Of a stretch of DNA of 22,908 nt, positions 9,670 through 19,254 are shown piece after piece. Source of the DNA: Paramacrobiotus richtersi (lineage: Eukaryota; Tardigrada; Eutardigrada; Parachela; Macrobiotidae); the NCBI GenBank assembly GCA_034698045.1, contig JAQGAU010000891.1, forward strand, positions 1-22,908, read 5' to 3'. Below the pieces are notes generated by a model that made no database searches, was not told the DNA's origin, and worked only from the letters and a program-made list of their open reading frames with translations. Each line of letters starts with the position of its first letter. Position 1 is the stretch's first letter. Position numbers and translations under genes: made by a program.

Positions 9670-10360
9670 CAGAGCCGCGGTTAGGGGACCCGCCCTTTTT
9701 ATAACTTCTTCCCCATAACAGATACTCAAAATCTGACTTCAGATTCGGAATCCTCACTGTTTTTTACGTAGGATGTCCGTGTTCGACTTTTGAATTTCGA
9801 CAAGAAAGTTTCACCCCAGATCGCCCCTGCCAGGGGAGACTCCCCTGGGCGGTCTCTCCAAGAACTTACTATGAAACTCAGGGGAAACCGCCCAGTTCAT
9901 TTTTCACCGTCGTAACGCGTCTTCCAAGAAAGTTTACTGTGTTGAGATATTGTGACAACTGCTGTTTTACAGCTAACCGAGAGCCACATCAGAGCAAGTC
10001 AGACAAATTTGTGCCTGTATGCACGAACCATAAAAATTGAGACGCCTTTGTAGTTCTATCTTAGTTGTGTGAAACAAAGCATAAAAGCGGTGGTACTAAT
10101 AGAAACGATGCTTCATGACGGTGAAAAAACGAACTGGGCTGTTTCCCCTGAGCTCCATGGTGTGTTCTTGGAGCGACCGCCCAGGGGAATCCCCCCTGAC
10201 AGGGGCTACAGGGGGTGAAAATTTTTTGTCGAAATTCAGAAATCGGACACGGACATCCTACGTAAAAAAACAGTGAGGATTCCGAATCTGAAGTCAGATT
10301 TTGAGTATCTGTTATGGATAAGATGTTATAAAAAGGGCGGGCCCCCTAACCGCGGCTCTG
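9670..10360. mobile_element. hAT-like foldback/MITE element with long terminal inverted repeats
   Basis: Both ends carry CAGAGCCGCGGTTAGGG (left 9670, right in reverse complement ending 10360). The inverted repeats extend for about 240 bases each, through matching blocks such as AACAGATACTCAAAATCTGA, TACGTAGGATGTCCGTGT and GAATTTCGACAA. The spacer (about 9915-10120) has no transposase, so the element is non-autonomous. It is flanked by CATGCCTC (9662-9669) and CATGCATC (10361-10368), an 8-bp duplication with one difference. A CAG-initial terminus plus an 8-bp duplication points to the hAT superfamily. The paralogous repeat at 13671-13963 has a single CATGCATC (13787-13794) and no insert, so it is an empty site. 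Confidence 0.85.
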
Positions 10361-10368
10361 CATGCATC
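10361..10368. repeat. 8-bp target-site duplication, right copy
   Basis: CATGCATC directly follows the right inverted repeat and is identical to the unoccupied site in the second copy of the host repeat. Confidence 0.75.
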
Positions 10369-10539
10369 CACTTGTTACTTGTACAAGTTGGCGCACAGTG
10401 TGCGCCGCACACAGCCTACATTGCAGGCCATTTTGGATGCGACCGTCTTCGGCGATACCGGCATTGCAGTAAAAACAGGGCACTGTGTTTTTGAGTTAGT
10501 CCATCTACAATTTGCAACAGCTATTGCAAATTAATAAAA

Positions 10540-10720
10540 GCGTTACTTTATATGCACCATCCCGTAAGGATAGTGCACTCTGGAAAAAAGCAATAGACGA
10601 AGAAATGCAATCACCGGAAAAGAATGGTATCTGGACTTCGGACCCACTGCCAGCAGAACGCCGCACTGTCAAGCATAAGTGGGTTTTCAAATCCAAGACA
10701 TCACAACGCTGGCTCGCACA
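10540..10720 (+). mobile_element. Ty1/copia retrotransposon fossil: start of reverse transcriptase
   Basis: The translation shows the conserved entry to copia RT: a Trp-x2-Ala-Ile-x-Glu-Glu-Met block, then an Asn-Gly-x-Trp block, then KHKWVFKSK (consensus W..A...E...L..N.TW.....P......KWVFK.K). It lies directly downstream of the LTR-like repeat copy 1, so most of the internal region that should precede it is missing. It is broken and short, with no later RT motifs visible. It probably belongs with the flanking LTR-like repeats. It is old. Confidence 0.6.
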
Positions 10721-10730
10721 GCTCTTCTGA

Positions 10731-12594
10731 AACTCGGTTGCAAGAACTTGAAGGAAAGCAACTGCAGATCAAAGTCTCACCTGTTCGGCTGATAGTTTGG
10801 TCGCCTGGAACCGTGGACACGCACGGCTAAAAATAAAGCTGAAACATGCACTTCAGCCTTGCCAAGGGCAACATCACGTTTAGCGAATCAGTTTCGATGA
10901 GTTGCAGCGAACAGAAAAATAAGTCAAATGAACGCTTTTGTAACGCTAAGCCGTTGGTTGAACGTGGGTACCGTATACCCAGGATCTGCAAGCTTATCTG
11001 TAAGCTCTGACTGGAAGATGAAGATAGATAAACATAAAAGATTTTAAAAGAGAAGGTCCGAGAGCTGTACAGACAATATTCCTGTGCAGAACAGCTAGAA
11101 CAAGGCATCTTTTTTTGTGTTAGAACAACCAGTTAATAACAGCATAACGAGCGAGCAACACAATATAGGCTAGTCGGGATCGTACAGAACTAAAACGTGA
11201 AGAAGCACAGTCGCCTGAAAGAACAAGCGGGTACGACCGCTGCTTTTGTCAATTTAAGAAGTTGTTAAACAATACTATCGCTTTACCGGGCAACAGCGGC
11301 ATCGAGAAGGATGGCGCAGCTTGGCCACTTCCAGAGACATGTGGCTTTTTGCTTCGGCAACGCGGACAAACTACGTCTTGGCGCACAGTTCATGGCCGTC
11401 AGGACATGATTAGGTTGCTGGAACCACCGAATCATCTGGTCCCTATTATGGTGCGTACCAGTTTAATGACGATGGTAGATCCTGAACTCCAGGAAATAGT
11501 GCGAAACTAAAGCTAGCAAGGCGGAAAAAATGACAGGAACACCGCGAGAGTGTCTTATGCGGTTGATGACTTCGCGTGATGACCTGCCTAAGGATTACGA
11601 CCAGCTACAGAATATAGTCGCCACATACTTACAATAACACTTCTCAAACAGGCCGCGGACCCACACCAAATGAAGGGACTGAAGATAACTCATTATATTT
11701 TGGTTTTGAGTAGTATTTAAGCACCTCCATCTACCGTACAAAGACCTTAGACTGCGCCTTCCCATTCCACTTTGGGAATATTGTCCGACCACGTCCGCAG
11801 AAGCGGATTTTTGAGGAAGGAGCGGCAGCAAGAGGCACCTAGCAGCAGTATGCCGAACAAAATACACATCACCTACATGCAATCATCAAAGTCAGCAGAC
11901 ATGTTACGTGAATTACAAATGTCTTACTAATTCGTACTATGCACTCTTTTTCTCGATCGTTTGCTACGATATGCGATTTACGTTCTGATAGCATTCCGCT
12001 AGCTGTCTTATACTTGCTGCGCTAGCATGTTCCGATCACTTCTCACTTTCTGTCCTACCGGCATGTCCTGATTCACTTTCTGCCTATTCACTATTAAAGC
12101 TATATGTACACAACCACGCGTGTATTCACGATCGGTTCCGTTCAGTGACCTTCTGGTCATTTAAATATTCTGTTGCTCCATCACAATATCCGTAACAGAC
12201 ACAAGCTCTCTGTCCATGAAGCAGTAACTTGTGCACCGAAAAGCAGCGCTCGTACTGAACTTAGCCGGTGGAATTTTATACCAAATAATAGTCCTGCGCT
12301 GAGACAAAAGATTACGAAGTGAAAAGTCGATCACAAGGTTAATCTGATAAACAAATATTGGACAGATTACCACTTTATTTGAAAGAAGAGCATTAGCATG
12401 GTATCATAGAGTAAATCTAGCTCGAACGATTACGTGGACGGAGTTCAAGAAAACTGTACTCCAAAAAACGGTTAAAAAACCATCGGCCTGATGGTCGTAA
12501 GATACTTGCAAGCTAAAATACGGATAGATAACAGAATATGTAATTCGGCGGTAATTTGTTGAAGAGCCGTTAGCGACATAACTAACGATATCTG
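10731..12594. other. No recognisable gene; probably decayed retrotransposon interior
   Basis: Between the copia RT remnant and a small minus-strand ORF, I see only short frames without motifs (for example 11262-11510 plus and 11595-11882 minus). Given the direct LTR-like repeats on both sides, this may be the eroded interior of one element, but no domain supports that. Confidence 0.4.
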
Positions 12595-12765
12595 TTACGG
12601 CTTACTTTGCTTACGTTGCAGTTGATTGACAAAATGTGTCCGGTTCGCGGTTAGGTTAGCGAGGATTGCGGTGATGTCCGCAAGTTGTTTTTCAATAATG
12701 TTGAAATGGTTTTCGTATTTTCCTGGTGGTTTAGGTCCTTCAGTAGTTTGTGGTTGAGGTACCAT
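12595..12765 (-). CDS. Small ORF with coiled-coil-like C-terminal half, unknown
   Basis: An ATG at 12765 opens 56 codons ending in TAA at 12595-12597. The product starts with a Pro/Gln/Lys-rich segment (about residues 1-20). It continues with a helix-prone stretch with hydrophobic heptad spacing (HFNIIEKQLADITAILANL...HFVNQL). The sequence CAAC|GTAAGC near its end is a good 5' splice site, so this could be a first exon, though I found no convincing next exon. A coiled-coil start resembles some retroelement gag N-termini, but the resemblance is only general. It may be a chance frame. Confidence 0.25.
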   Translation of the reverse strand: MVPQPQTTEGPKPPGKYENHFNIIEKQLADITAILANLTANRTHFVNQLQRKQSKP

Positions 12766-12779
12766 ACAGAAAAGTTCTC

Positions 12780-13670
12780 CCTGCGGTCTGGCTGCAGTAA
12801 ATTAGAACGATAGTTATTGCCGGTGACTGTTGTGTTGTGCCAATAGGTTAGAGATATGTAAATACAACAAACAATAAATAACTATTTTTAATGCATTTAA
12901 TATCTGCTGCGCCAGGTTCCTATGTTATGCTACTGATGCATAAAGTTTCCGGAATTGCAGAGTACGCACTTCGTGACCCAGTTGACCTTAGTCCACATGA
13001 AATCATGGAGAAAAGCGCGTGACCACGAGTCAATGCATGCACCAGACCAAGAAAACGTTCCAGAGATACGATCAAGCCTGTTGCGCACACAACCAGGTTG
13101 GCATGTAAACAGCGGCTTACTTGGAACAAGATACTTTCGCGGGCTGTTTGCGGACGTCTATCATTTATCGGTGTTGTTCTCTGCAACCGGGAGCCTAGAA
13201 GAAAACAAAAACGTTACTAAGAAAGGTTTTGTTGTTAGTAACCAAGCTATCGTAATTTTATTAAACTACTGTCCACACCGTGAATTGCGTCCAACAGAAC
13301 GCTCATATAGTAATAGTCTAACACACGAAATTCGCCGTCTCGTACTTATTTGAATCCAGTGTGCAGACTATCCAAACGGACTGGTTGTTACGGTAAAGCC
13401 CTGACAGAGCGGCGTGTTCGCGTGTAAGCGCTAACCGAGGTGTGTTAATGTGGCCACATAGTATCAGCGTCACAGTCATGCCACGCACGGATCCTGTGAG
13501 ATACATCGTACGGCAATCGGTTTGAAATACCATGCCATTGTAACCTCCAGAATTTGTAGCACATGAGCGCTACACAGTCAAATTTCATCTAAATTGCCAC
13601 TACTGCAGTGTTATATGTTGTATGTGAAGGGCTTAGGCATATTGAAAATCGAGGCAGCCAAACCGTGGCG
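12780..13670. other. No recognisable gene
   Basis: The longest frame (12955-13353 plus) has no recognisable domain, and its antisense frame is equally open. I see no splice-supported exon, RNA gene or repeat ends before the LTR-like copy begins at 13671. Confidence 0.4.
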
Positions 13671-13963
13671 TGCCGCACACCGTGGATATCTTAGATGAAC
13701 CATTTCGATATTAAAGGTGTCTTGTATAACCAGAACTAGTAACAGGGTTATATTGCATTCCTTGTTGATCTCGTCCTATGCTGACACATGCATCCACTCG
13801 TTACTTGCACAAGTTGGCGCACACACTCTACATTGCTCAACTTTTTTGGCGCGACCGTCCTCGGGCGAGGCCAGCGTTAAAGTGAAAGCAGGGGACTCTG
13901 GTTTTGAGGTAATTTTGCAACAACTAGTGTAAATTAATAAAGTAGTCAAATTAACTGCGCATT
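13671..13963 (+). repeat. LTR-like repeat, copy 2 (empty site for the hAT-like insertion)
   Basis: About 290 bases align in direct orientation with the two halves of copy 1 (9538-9669 and 10361-10558). It starts TGCCGCACACCGTGG and ends near the AATTAATAAA block. It has no insert at CATGCATC (13787-13794), giving an internal control for the boundaries of the 9670-10360 element. It is a fossil LTR or a dispersed repeat, moderately diverged from copy 1. Confidence 0.6.
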
Positions 13964-13969
13964 AAAAAA

Positions 13970-14719
13970 TTGTGACAAGCTGGGCACACGTGCTTGAACA
14001 AAATAATACAACCAAAATGACAGCAAATCCATTTTTTCGGTGCTGCTCCATTGGTGTGGCGACCAGACTTCGCGCTCAGAGTTTCTTGTAGAAGTGTGGA
14101 TAATCTGTACATTGCAAGCGGTAAAGCGTGATCAACATCAGAAACGGTAACGTTTAGGTAGTTTAGGAACCTACACATCATCACCTGAAGGTATTTGACG
14201 TGTCCCGCTTTCGGCACTGCACAGTTCAGTTCGCATACCGATGTACTCCTTGTCGCTTGGTTTATCTGTACAGCAGCTACGTTATAGTTATGTTTCTGTG
14301 TAATCTCCCGTTGTGCTGTTGGACTAGCTGAAAAGACTGATGGTGTGGCTAAAACCGTTGTCCAGCTCGATTGGAAGGTCCATGCCCTGCTCGGATTTGT
14401 TACCGGAGAGTGTACGGGCTTTGCTAAAAAAACACGCGCATTGCCAAAGCAAGCGAAGACAATAACATCGCGCTATGCTTGTGTTCTGCGTCGATGCAAG
14501 TCAGGCACACTGCTGAATGATGGATCCTTTTTGTGGTAAATTTTTGTTGAAAAAATCGACATAGCCGTGGGCCCTCATCAGCAGGTTTATAATCTCGTTG
14601 CAGAAGTAAGTGATGACGGGAATCCACTCTCGCCAAAGTTCTAACCAAAATGGCACGGACAAAACCAAGTCCGCGAGCAATTTTCTTGCTGAATTGGCGG
14701 ATCCTCTCGCTTCGCGGTA
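13970..14719. other. No recognisable gene
   Basis: Short frames on both strands carry no domain I can name. The minus-strand frame at 14424-14882 overlaps the integrase remnant on the opposite strand and is most likely its shadow. This stretch may be the decayed pol region upstream of that integrase. Confidence 0.4.
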
Positions 14720-14913
14720 GGCCTGAATAAATTACATATGCATTTTGCTGCATAGTGCACGTGACGAACTGGGTCACCAAGTCATTGCAAGATGTTATGA
14801 GTAACTGCATGCCAGACACTACTGGCCGTGTATGATCGATGACGTGACAAGCTATGTCGGCAGCCGTGTTTCCTGCCAACAACTGTAGCCTCCAAACAGC
14901 AGTTCTACGGCTC
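14720..14913 (+). mobile_element. Ty3/gypsy fossil: integrase zinc-binding (HHCC) region, left of the Harbinger insertion
   Basis: The plus strand reads as the HHCC zinc-binding region that precedes the integrase core: a Gly-His pair, a His-Ala-Arg-x-Tyr-Trp-Pro block, Asp-Asp-Val-x2-Tyr-Val and a Ser-Cys-Gln-Gln ending. This follows the gypsy order GH...RxxYWPxMxxDVxxYVxxCxxCQ. The companion catalytic core appears on the same strand just beyond the Harbinger element (19272 onward), so the transposon split this gene. The remnant is broken and old. Confidence 0.6.
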
Positions 14914-14916
14914 TTA
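14914..14916. repeat. TTA target-site duplication, left
   Basis: TTA directly precedes the left terminal repeat and recurs at 19269-19271. A 3-bp TWA duplication is the hallmark of PIF/Harbinger insertion. Confidence 0.85.
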
Positions 14917-14930
14917 GAGTGTGTCTTGAA
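14917..14930 (+). repeat. Left terminal inverted repeat (14 bp, perfect)
   Basis: GAGTGTGTCTTGAA is the exact reverse complement of 19255-19268. Beyond 14 bases the two ends diverge, although both remain rich in CGCGAT/ATCGCG-type words. Confidence 0.9.
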
Positions 14931-15033
14931 ATTATGCTATCGCGTATGCCATGACGGAAAATGCACATAACCGCGTCCTGTTATCTCACGCTATAACAGA
15001 TATAACGGTAGCGGCTATCACGGTAGTGGACAA

Positions 15034-15160
15034 CCGTGTCCGTAAATAACTCGTTCGCAATCGCATATACCCGTGTCGGTAAATGAAGTCAGACAAAAGC
15101 GTATGTCATCCTTTACATTACATATGTGATCACGTATCCAAAACCACCATGTCCATAAAT
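15034..15160 (+). promoter_or_regulatory. Subterminal repeated motif, three copies near the left end
   Basis: CCGTGTCCGTAAAT (15034-15047), CCGTGTCGGTAAAT (15071-15084) and CCATGTCCATAAAT (15147-15160) form a direct series spaced about 37 and 76 bases apart. A fourth copy is near the right end (19188-19201). By analogy with rice and zebrafish Harbinger systems, in which the Myb-like partner binds subterminal motifs, these are candidate binding sites. That role is inferred. They lie 140-270 bases upstream of the transposase ATG and could also affect its expression. Confidence 0.5.
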
Positions 15161-15301
15161 CAATGATAGTGAAGGATTTAATATATAGTATTTCCATACA
15201 GCTAGATCCAAAATGGAAATCACGGTTTCCTAATAAAAATTTCGAAAGATAGAACTTATTTGTACGCCAGCATTTGTTTTGAAACGTTTCTTTACATACA
15301 A

Positions 15302-16712
15302 ATGGATCCCGATGTTAAACTTTTGATTTCGAAATTCGAATCGGATGACGACGACGAAGATGCAATTCTATCCGTTTTCTTCCCATTGGAAACCAGTTCC
15401 ACGCCAGAAGATTCGCTGCGTTTGCTGTTTCTTGTTGCACGAGACAATCAGCACGGTCGCTCGTATTTTCGAGCGGCATTCGACCAGTTTTTAAGGTTCG
15501 TAGTTGTTGTTATTATAATATGCATATTGTTACATCATAAATGGAAAATTACTGTTAGTGCATGATAAATTTTTGTGATGAAATCCTTATCCTCATCCAC
15601 TATAGCAGAGTATAATGTAATTAATATAAATTACGGAATTGTAGGAAGCCGCCCATATTCTTCGAAGAATATTTTCGCATAAATCAGGAGCAATTCCTTG
15701 ACCTCGCAGACGCACTGAGAGCCGACTTAGAACGCTCTGGGAATATTGGCCGCTATGGGTATCCTCCTGAACTTAAAGTAGCTGCCATTCTGACAAATTT
15801 TGGCTCGTGGCGAAAGTTTCCGTGGTTTGGAACCGTTTGGCGTATCTCAAAGCGCTGCACAAGTGGCGTTTCACCAGTTTTTGAACTCGATGATGAAACG
15901 TTATGAAGACCGTACAAGCATGCCCACTGAGAACAACGCCCAGCAGTATAACGAGGTGTTTCAGCGTAAGGCCGGAAACCGCATCAAATTTTGCCCAAAA
16001 ATTATAGGTGCGGTTGATGGCACCCATATTCGCATTAGACCACCGAGCATCAATGCTAGACCCTTTTACAACCGAAAGAATTTTCCGAGTCTGAACGTGC
16101 AGGCTGTTGTAGACGGAAACGGCCGTTTTATGCACGTATACGTAGGAGCCCATGGCTGCGTGAATGATGCTCGCGTGTTTACCTCAGCAGACGTATTGGA
16201 GCTTTTACCAGACTCGTTCATGATTTTGGGTAAGCGTTTTTTAATTTATTCAGCTGTTTCAAAGTAAACTGTACAATTTTCTTAGAAAATTAACTAGCAG
16301 TTCAAATCAAAGCTTCAAAAAAGCTAAGTTATTTTCAGGCGATGCCGCGTATCCGCTTCGAATAAATAAAGTGCTTACACCTGTCAAGGACAACGGGCAT
16401 ATGAACGAATTGCAGATCTGGTACAACGAGATTCACAGCTCTTTACGATTGGTAGTGGAATGTGCTTTCGGTATCTGGAAAAAAAAGTGGGAAATACTTC
16501 AAGATTTGCAGTTTTTGGATGAAAACGTACGAGCACATATTATTTTCGTAACCTGCATCCTGCATAATCTGTTCCTGAATGCACGAGATATATCTGAATG
16601 GGACGAGTCGGAACTCGAAGAGGACTCCGAACCTGATGCGGAAGAAAACGGACAAGCGGAGGGAAGTGCCAGTGAATGGCGTGCGGATATCATTAACAAA
16701 ATGTTCGCTTAG
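15302..16712 (+). CDS. PIF/Harbinger (HARBI1-like) DDE transposase, three exons, one frameshift
   Basis: The exons are 15302-15495, 15645-16229 and 16339-16712. The introns (149 and 109 bases) have GT ends, TTGTAG and TTTTCAG acceptors, and matching phases. The product is about 385 residues, normal for the family. The N-terminus is acidic (ESDDDDEDA). Then comes the helical region PPIFFEEYFRINQEQFLDLADAL, followed by the nuclease: Asp in AVDGTHIRI (16016-16018), Asp in CVNDARVF (16166-16168) and Glu in VVECAFGIWKKKW (16458-16460), i.e. the DDE_Tnp_4 triad. The tail is Asp/Glu-rich and ends with MFA. In exon 2, at about 15797-15801, the run AATTTTGG contains one T too many for the frame to continue. 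Upstream reads PPELKVAAILTN, and the next frame reads LARGESFRGLEPFGVSQSAAQVAFHQFL. This is a real lesion or a homopolymer error. The protein should excise and insert the element at TTA. Confidence 0.9.
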
Positions 16713-17499
16713 TTGACGTTTTTCATAATAATCGTGGCATATCAGACAAATTTCATTTATACAATACATATATATAACGTTCGCTTCAACTTAAATTTTT
16801 TTGTAATGCATATTCAAAACATTGTCTGATATGTTTTTCGTGTGTACCAGTATTTCTGATGTACGTATACGTTCTGCACAAGTATACTGTGTATACTGTA
16901 AAGTAAGTAACATTCTGATTGTTGATTGCGCTGTTTTGTTCTATTTTGTTTGCAGAATTGTTTCAAATTCCAAGTAGCGTACCTCGAGAACCTTTCCCAA
17001 GGCCACCGAGTATGTGCCAGTGAAAGCATTTTCCGTTGTTGACTGCAAAATATATCCATCACGTTGAATTTTTGTTGATTTTACTCGCTTTTGCTTACTC
17101 ATAAAAAAGTACACTAAATTGCCGATGCATTCCAGCTGTAGCAATAGTAATGCAGTTTAATGTGCTAAACAATCATTTCACAATAACCATTAACAAAGCC
17201 ATCCTGATAATATCACAACGGTTAATATTAACATGTTTATATTGTTAATAATCGATTAATCAATCAGAACACGTATACAAATAATTCCTCAAAACAAGGT
17301 ATTTTACTTCGGTACAAAAAAATGGTACGGGTATAATACTGAAAACTTTAGATCCATTTCAAATAAGAATCCAAGGTGAATAAAATATCGCATCGTACTT
17401 CACAGTATCTGTAAACACAGTAAAAGATATGCACAACTTTTCCCCTCGAATGGAAAAATGAAAACAAGGGCTCTAGAGAAGCAGTACTGTTCTTAAGCC
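16713..17499. other. AT-rich spacer between the two convergent Harbinger genes
   Basis: This spacer lies between the two stop codons and must hold both 3' UTRs. It contains AT-rich runs and several TTAATATTAAC-like palindromic stretches near 17220-17250. The small open frames here have no domain. Confidence 0.5.
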
Positions 17500-18930
17500 T
17501 CAAAAAGGATTAAAATCTGCTGGCTGTTCATACTCATGCTCAGCGCCATTCGCATCAGCTTCCGGTGTTTCTTCCACGTTGTAAACGTTGATGGTGCTTG
17601 GTTCGTACTGCAACGAACGCCCCACCGTATGCTCAACAAGAGCCTTCAAATAAAAGTTTTCTCGGCACTTTGCTCGGCCCGCATTTTTAAAAGCGATTTG
17701 ATTTCTTCGCGATCCGCTTTCAGACCTTCCTCACACTTTCGCCGCTCCTCAGCCTGCTCTTTCTGGTGATGGAGTATCTCTTCTGTTTTTGTGCGCTTTT
17801 TTCGGGGGGTATCCTCTTCGTCACTGCATGAAATACAAGTGATAACGTGACCGCTCATCTTGAAATGAATAATATTTTTTTTGCACTAATAATTTGGTCA
17901 TAATGATCGTTTATGACTGTATTTCGTTTGCATAACGCATGCGATATGAAAATATAAATATAAAAATATAATCATGAAATATAAATATAAAAACACAACC
18001 TGAATTTGACACATAAATTAGGAACCCGCGACGAGCTAAATACAAAAAACTGCAGCTTGCTGTAAAATTTCCCAAACATTTTTAATTACCTTTTGCTTTT
18101 ATGCATTGAACGATCTCGCACGGTGGTCTTTAGTTTCGGAAGATTCTGAACGGATTGACCTATATAAAGGAATAACCAGCGCTGCTAATCTTAAGAAAAA
18201 ATTAAACACCGGCTAATTACCACCAGTGCTAGCCGCAGTTTCTGCAAACACGACATCAGCACCTTCACCACAGAAGTCGTCCATCATGCTGCACCATTTC
18301 CATTTCTCAGCACCTGCACCATACTTTCCCAGCGCCGTCTTTCTTTGCTGGAAAATCATATATGTAAAACATAAACTTACATACAAATGTTAATAAAATT
18401 AACATTACAGATCGTTGAAATATTCAAAAAGTCGGTGTATGCAAAATAAGTAAATATTCAATTAACAAACGTGTACAGGTACACGTGTATGCAACACACA
18501 AACATCACGTGTAAAACGCTCTCGGTTTCTTTCCTACATTTTAGGTGGTTTTCAGATAGTTCCACTTTGTTCTCAGCGTCCCAAATTGAACCTTGCCCGT
18601 TGGGTTAACATCCATGAATTCTCTCCAGACCATCTTCCAGGCGATGTCGTGTTTCTGGTTCTTTTTCTGAAACTCCTTGTTGAATTGGATGCGCAAATTA
18701 ATCAGCAACCTGTAAACCAAAATTAACGTGTAAAATCAATTAAAACGAAATTGCAGAAGATTTTATATTATTATTCGAAAAACGTATCTTGTTATGATGC
18801 AAGTATACAACTTTTGCAAATCTTTACTGTAGATTCTGATCTGTTATACTTTAGTGGTTTGCCTCATGTCCTTGTCTTTAAAAGATACTCTCGATCCATC
18901 GTTTTCAGCTGTTTCTTCCGATTGAGACAT
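17500..18930 (-). CDS. Harbinger Myb/SANT-like DNA-binding protein, five exons, damaged
   Basis: Likely exons on the minus strand are 18930-18863, 18709 to about 18541, 18347-18221, 18159-18090 and 17823-17500, about 250 residues. Exon 2 encodes LLINLRIQFNKEF...HDIAWKMVWREF...LRTKWNYLK and exon 3 KYGAGAEKWKWCSMMDDF. This is the tryptophan-spaced Myb/SANT-like (MADF-like) fold typical of the second Harbinger gene. Exons 4-5 join in phase at HKSKS|DEEDTPRKKRTK, giving a basic nuclear-localisation-like patch, and then a coiled coil (EEILHHQKEQAEERRKCEEG). The C-terminus (LKALVEHTVGRSLQYEPSTINVYNVEE...FNPF) is in another frame from about 17655, implying a small indel. A TAA at 18541-18543 ends exon 2 with no canonical donor before it. 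Intron 1 keeps phase only with a GC donor (AG|GCAAAC). The role, inferred from relatives, is to bind subterminal DNA and assist the transposase. Confidence 0.75.
17930..18005. repeat. AT-rich low-complexity tract
   Basis: ATATAAATATAAAAATATAATCATG-type runs repeat a short ATAAATATAAAA word within the fourth intron of the Myb-like gene. It is simple sequence with no further function visible. Confidence 0.6.
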
Positions 18931-19187
18931 TTGGGATAAGTGGGGTCAAATTATGTTAAAACGTCCGTGGATAAAATCGAACGGTGATAGAATCCAGAGA
19001 AAAACCGCAGCGTTTAAATTGTGCAGAAAATGTTTTTGAAGAACCGCTAACCGGATTTGAGCGCTTTTATTTCGTTTGATTACAGGACACTACCAGGTAT
19101 GCGGTAGCGTATGCGATTGCGACTGCCTAACGTATGTTATGGTACATGTGTACGCTATCGCGACTACGGTAACGAGCTACTACCGAG

Positions 19188-19201
19188 ACGTGTCCGTAAA
19201 T
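19188..19201 (+). promoter_or_regulatory. Subterminal repeated motif near the right end
   Basis: ACGTGTCCGTAAAT is a near-identical copy of the motif found three times near the left end, in the same orientation and about 55 bases from the right terminal repeat. It is surrounded by other short words shared with the left end (GCGTATGC, ATCGCG, CACGGTA). Confidence 0.5.
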
Positions 19202-19254
19202 GCAATCGTGATCGCTATACAAGACGAACCACCATCGCGATCACGGTACAACAA

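Larger units (their letters stand above)
9538..10558 (+). repeat. LTR-like repeat, copy 1 (split by a foldback element)
   Basis: Excluding the insertion at 9670-10360, about 330 bases match copy 2 at 13671-13963 in the same orientation. Shared blocks include CCGTGGATATCTT, TTATATTGCATTCCTTG, TTGATCTCGTCC, ACAAGTTGGCGCACA and AAATTAATAAA. The left end starts TG and the right end is near a CA, as in an LTR. A copia-type RT remnant lies directly inside. The two copies differ substantially (my eye estimate is about a fifth of positions plus small indels), so the insertion is old. No flanking duplication of the whole element is evident, so two separate solo copies remain possible. This is a fossil. 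Confidence 0.6.

Noticed and set aside
12955-13353. 132-codon plus-strand frame
   Set aside because: No recognisable domain. The opposite strand is similarly open, and the frame does not match retroelement proteins despite lying between LTR-like repeats.
14424-14882. 152-codon minus-strand frame
   Set aside because: It lies antisense to recognisable integrase sequence on the plus strand and has no domain of its own, so it is most likely a shadow.
16499-17144. Minus-strand frames opposite and just after transposase exon 3
   Set aside because: They are shadows of the transposase exon or AT-rich spacer frames without motifs.
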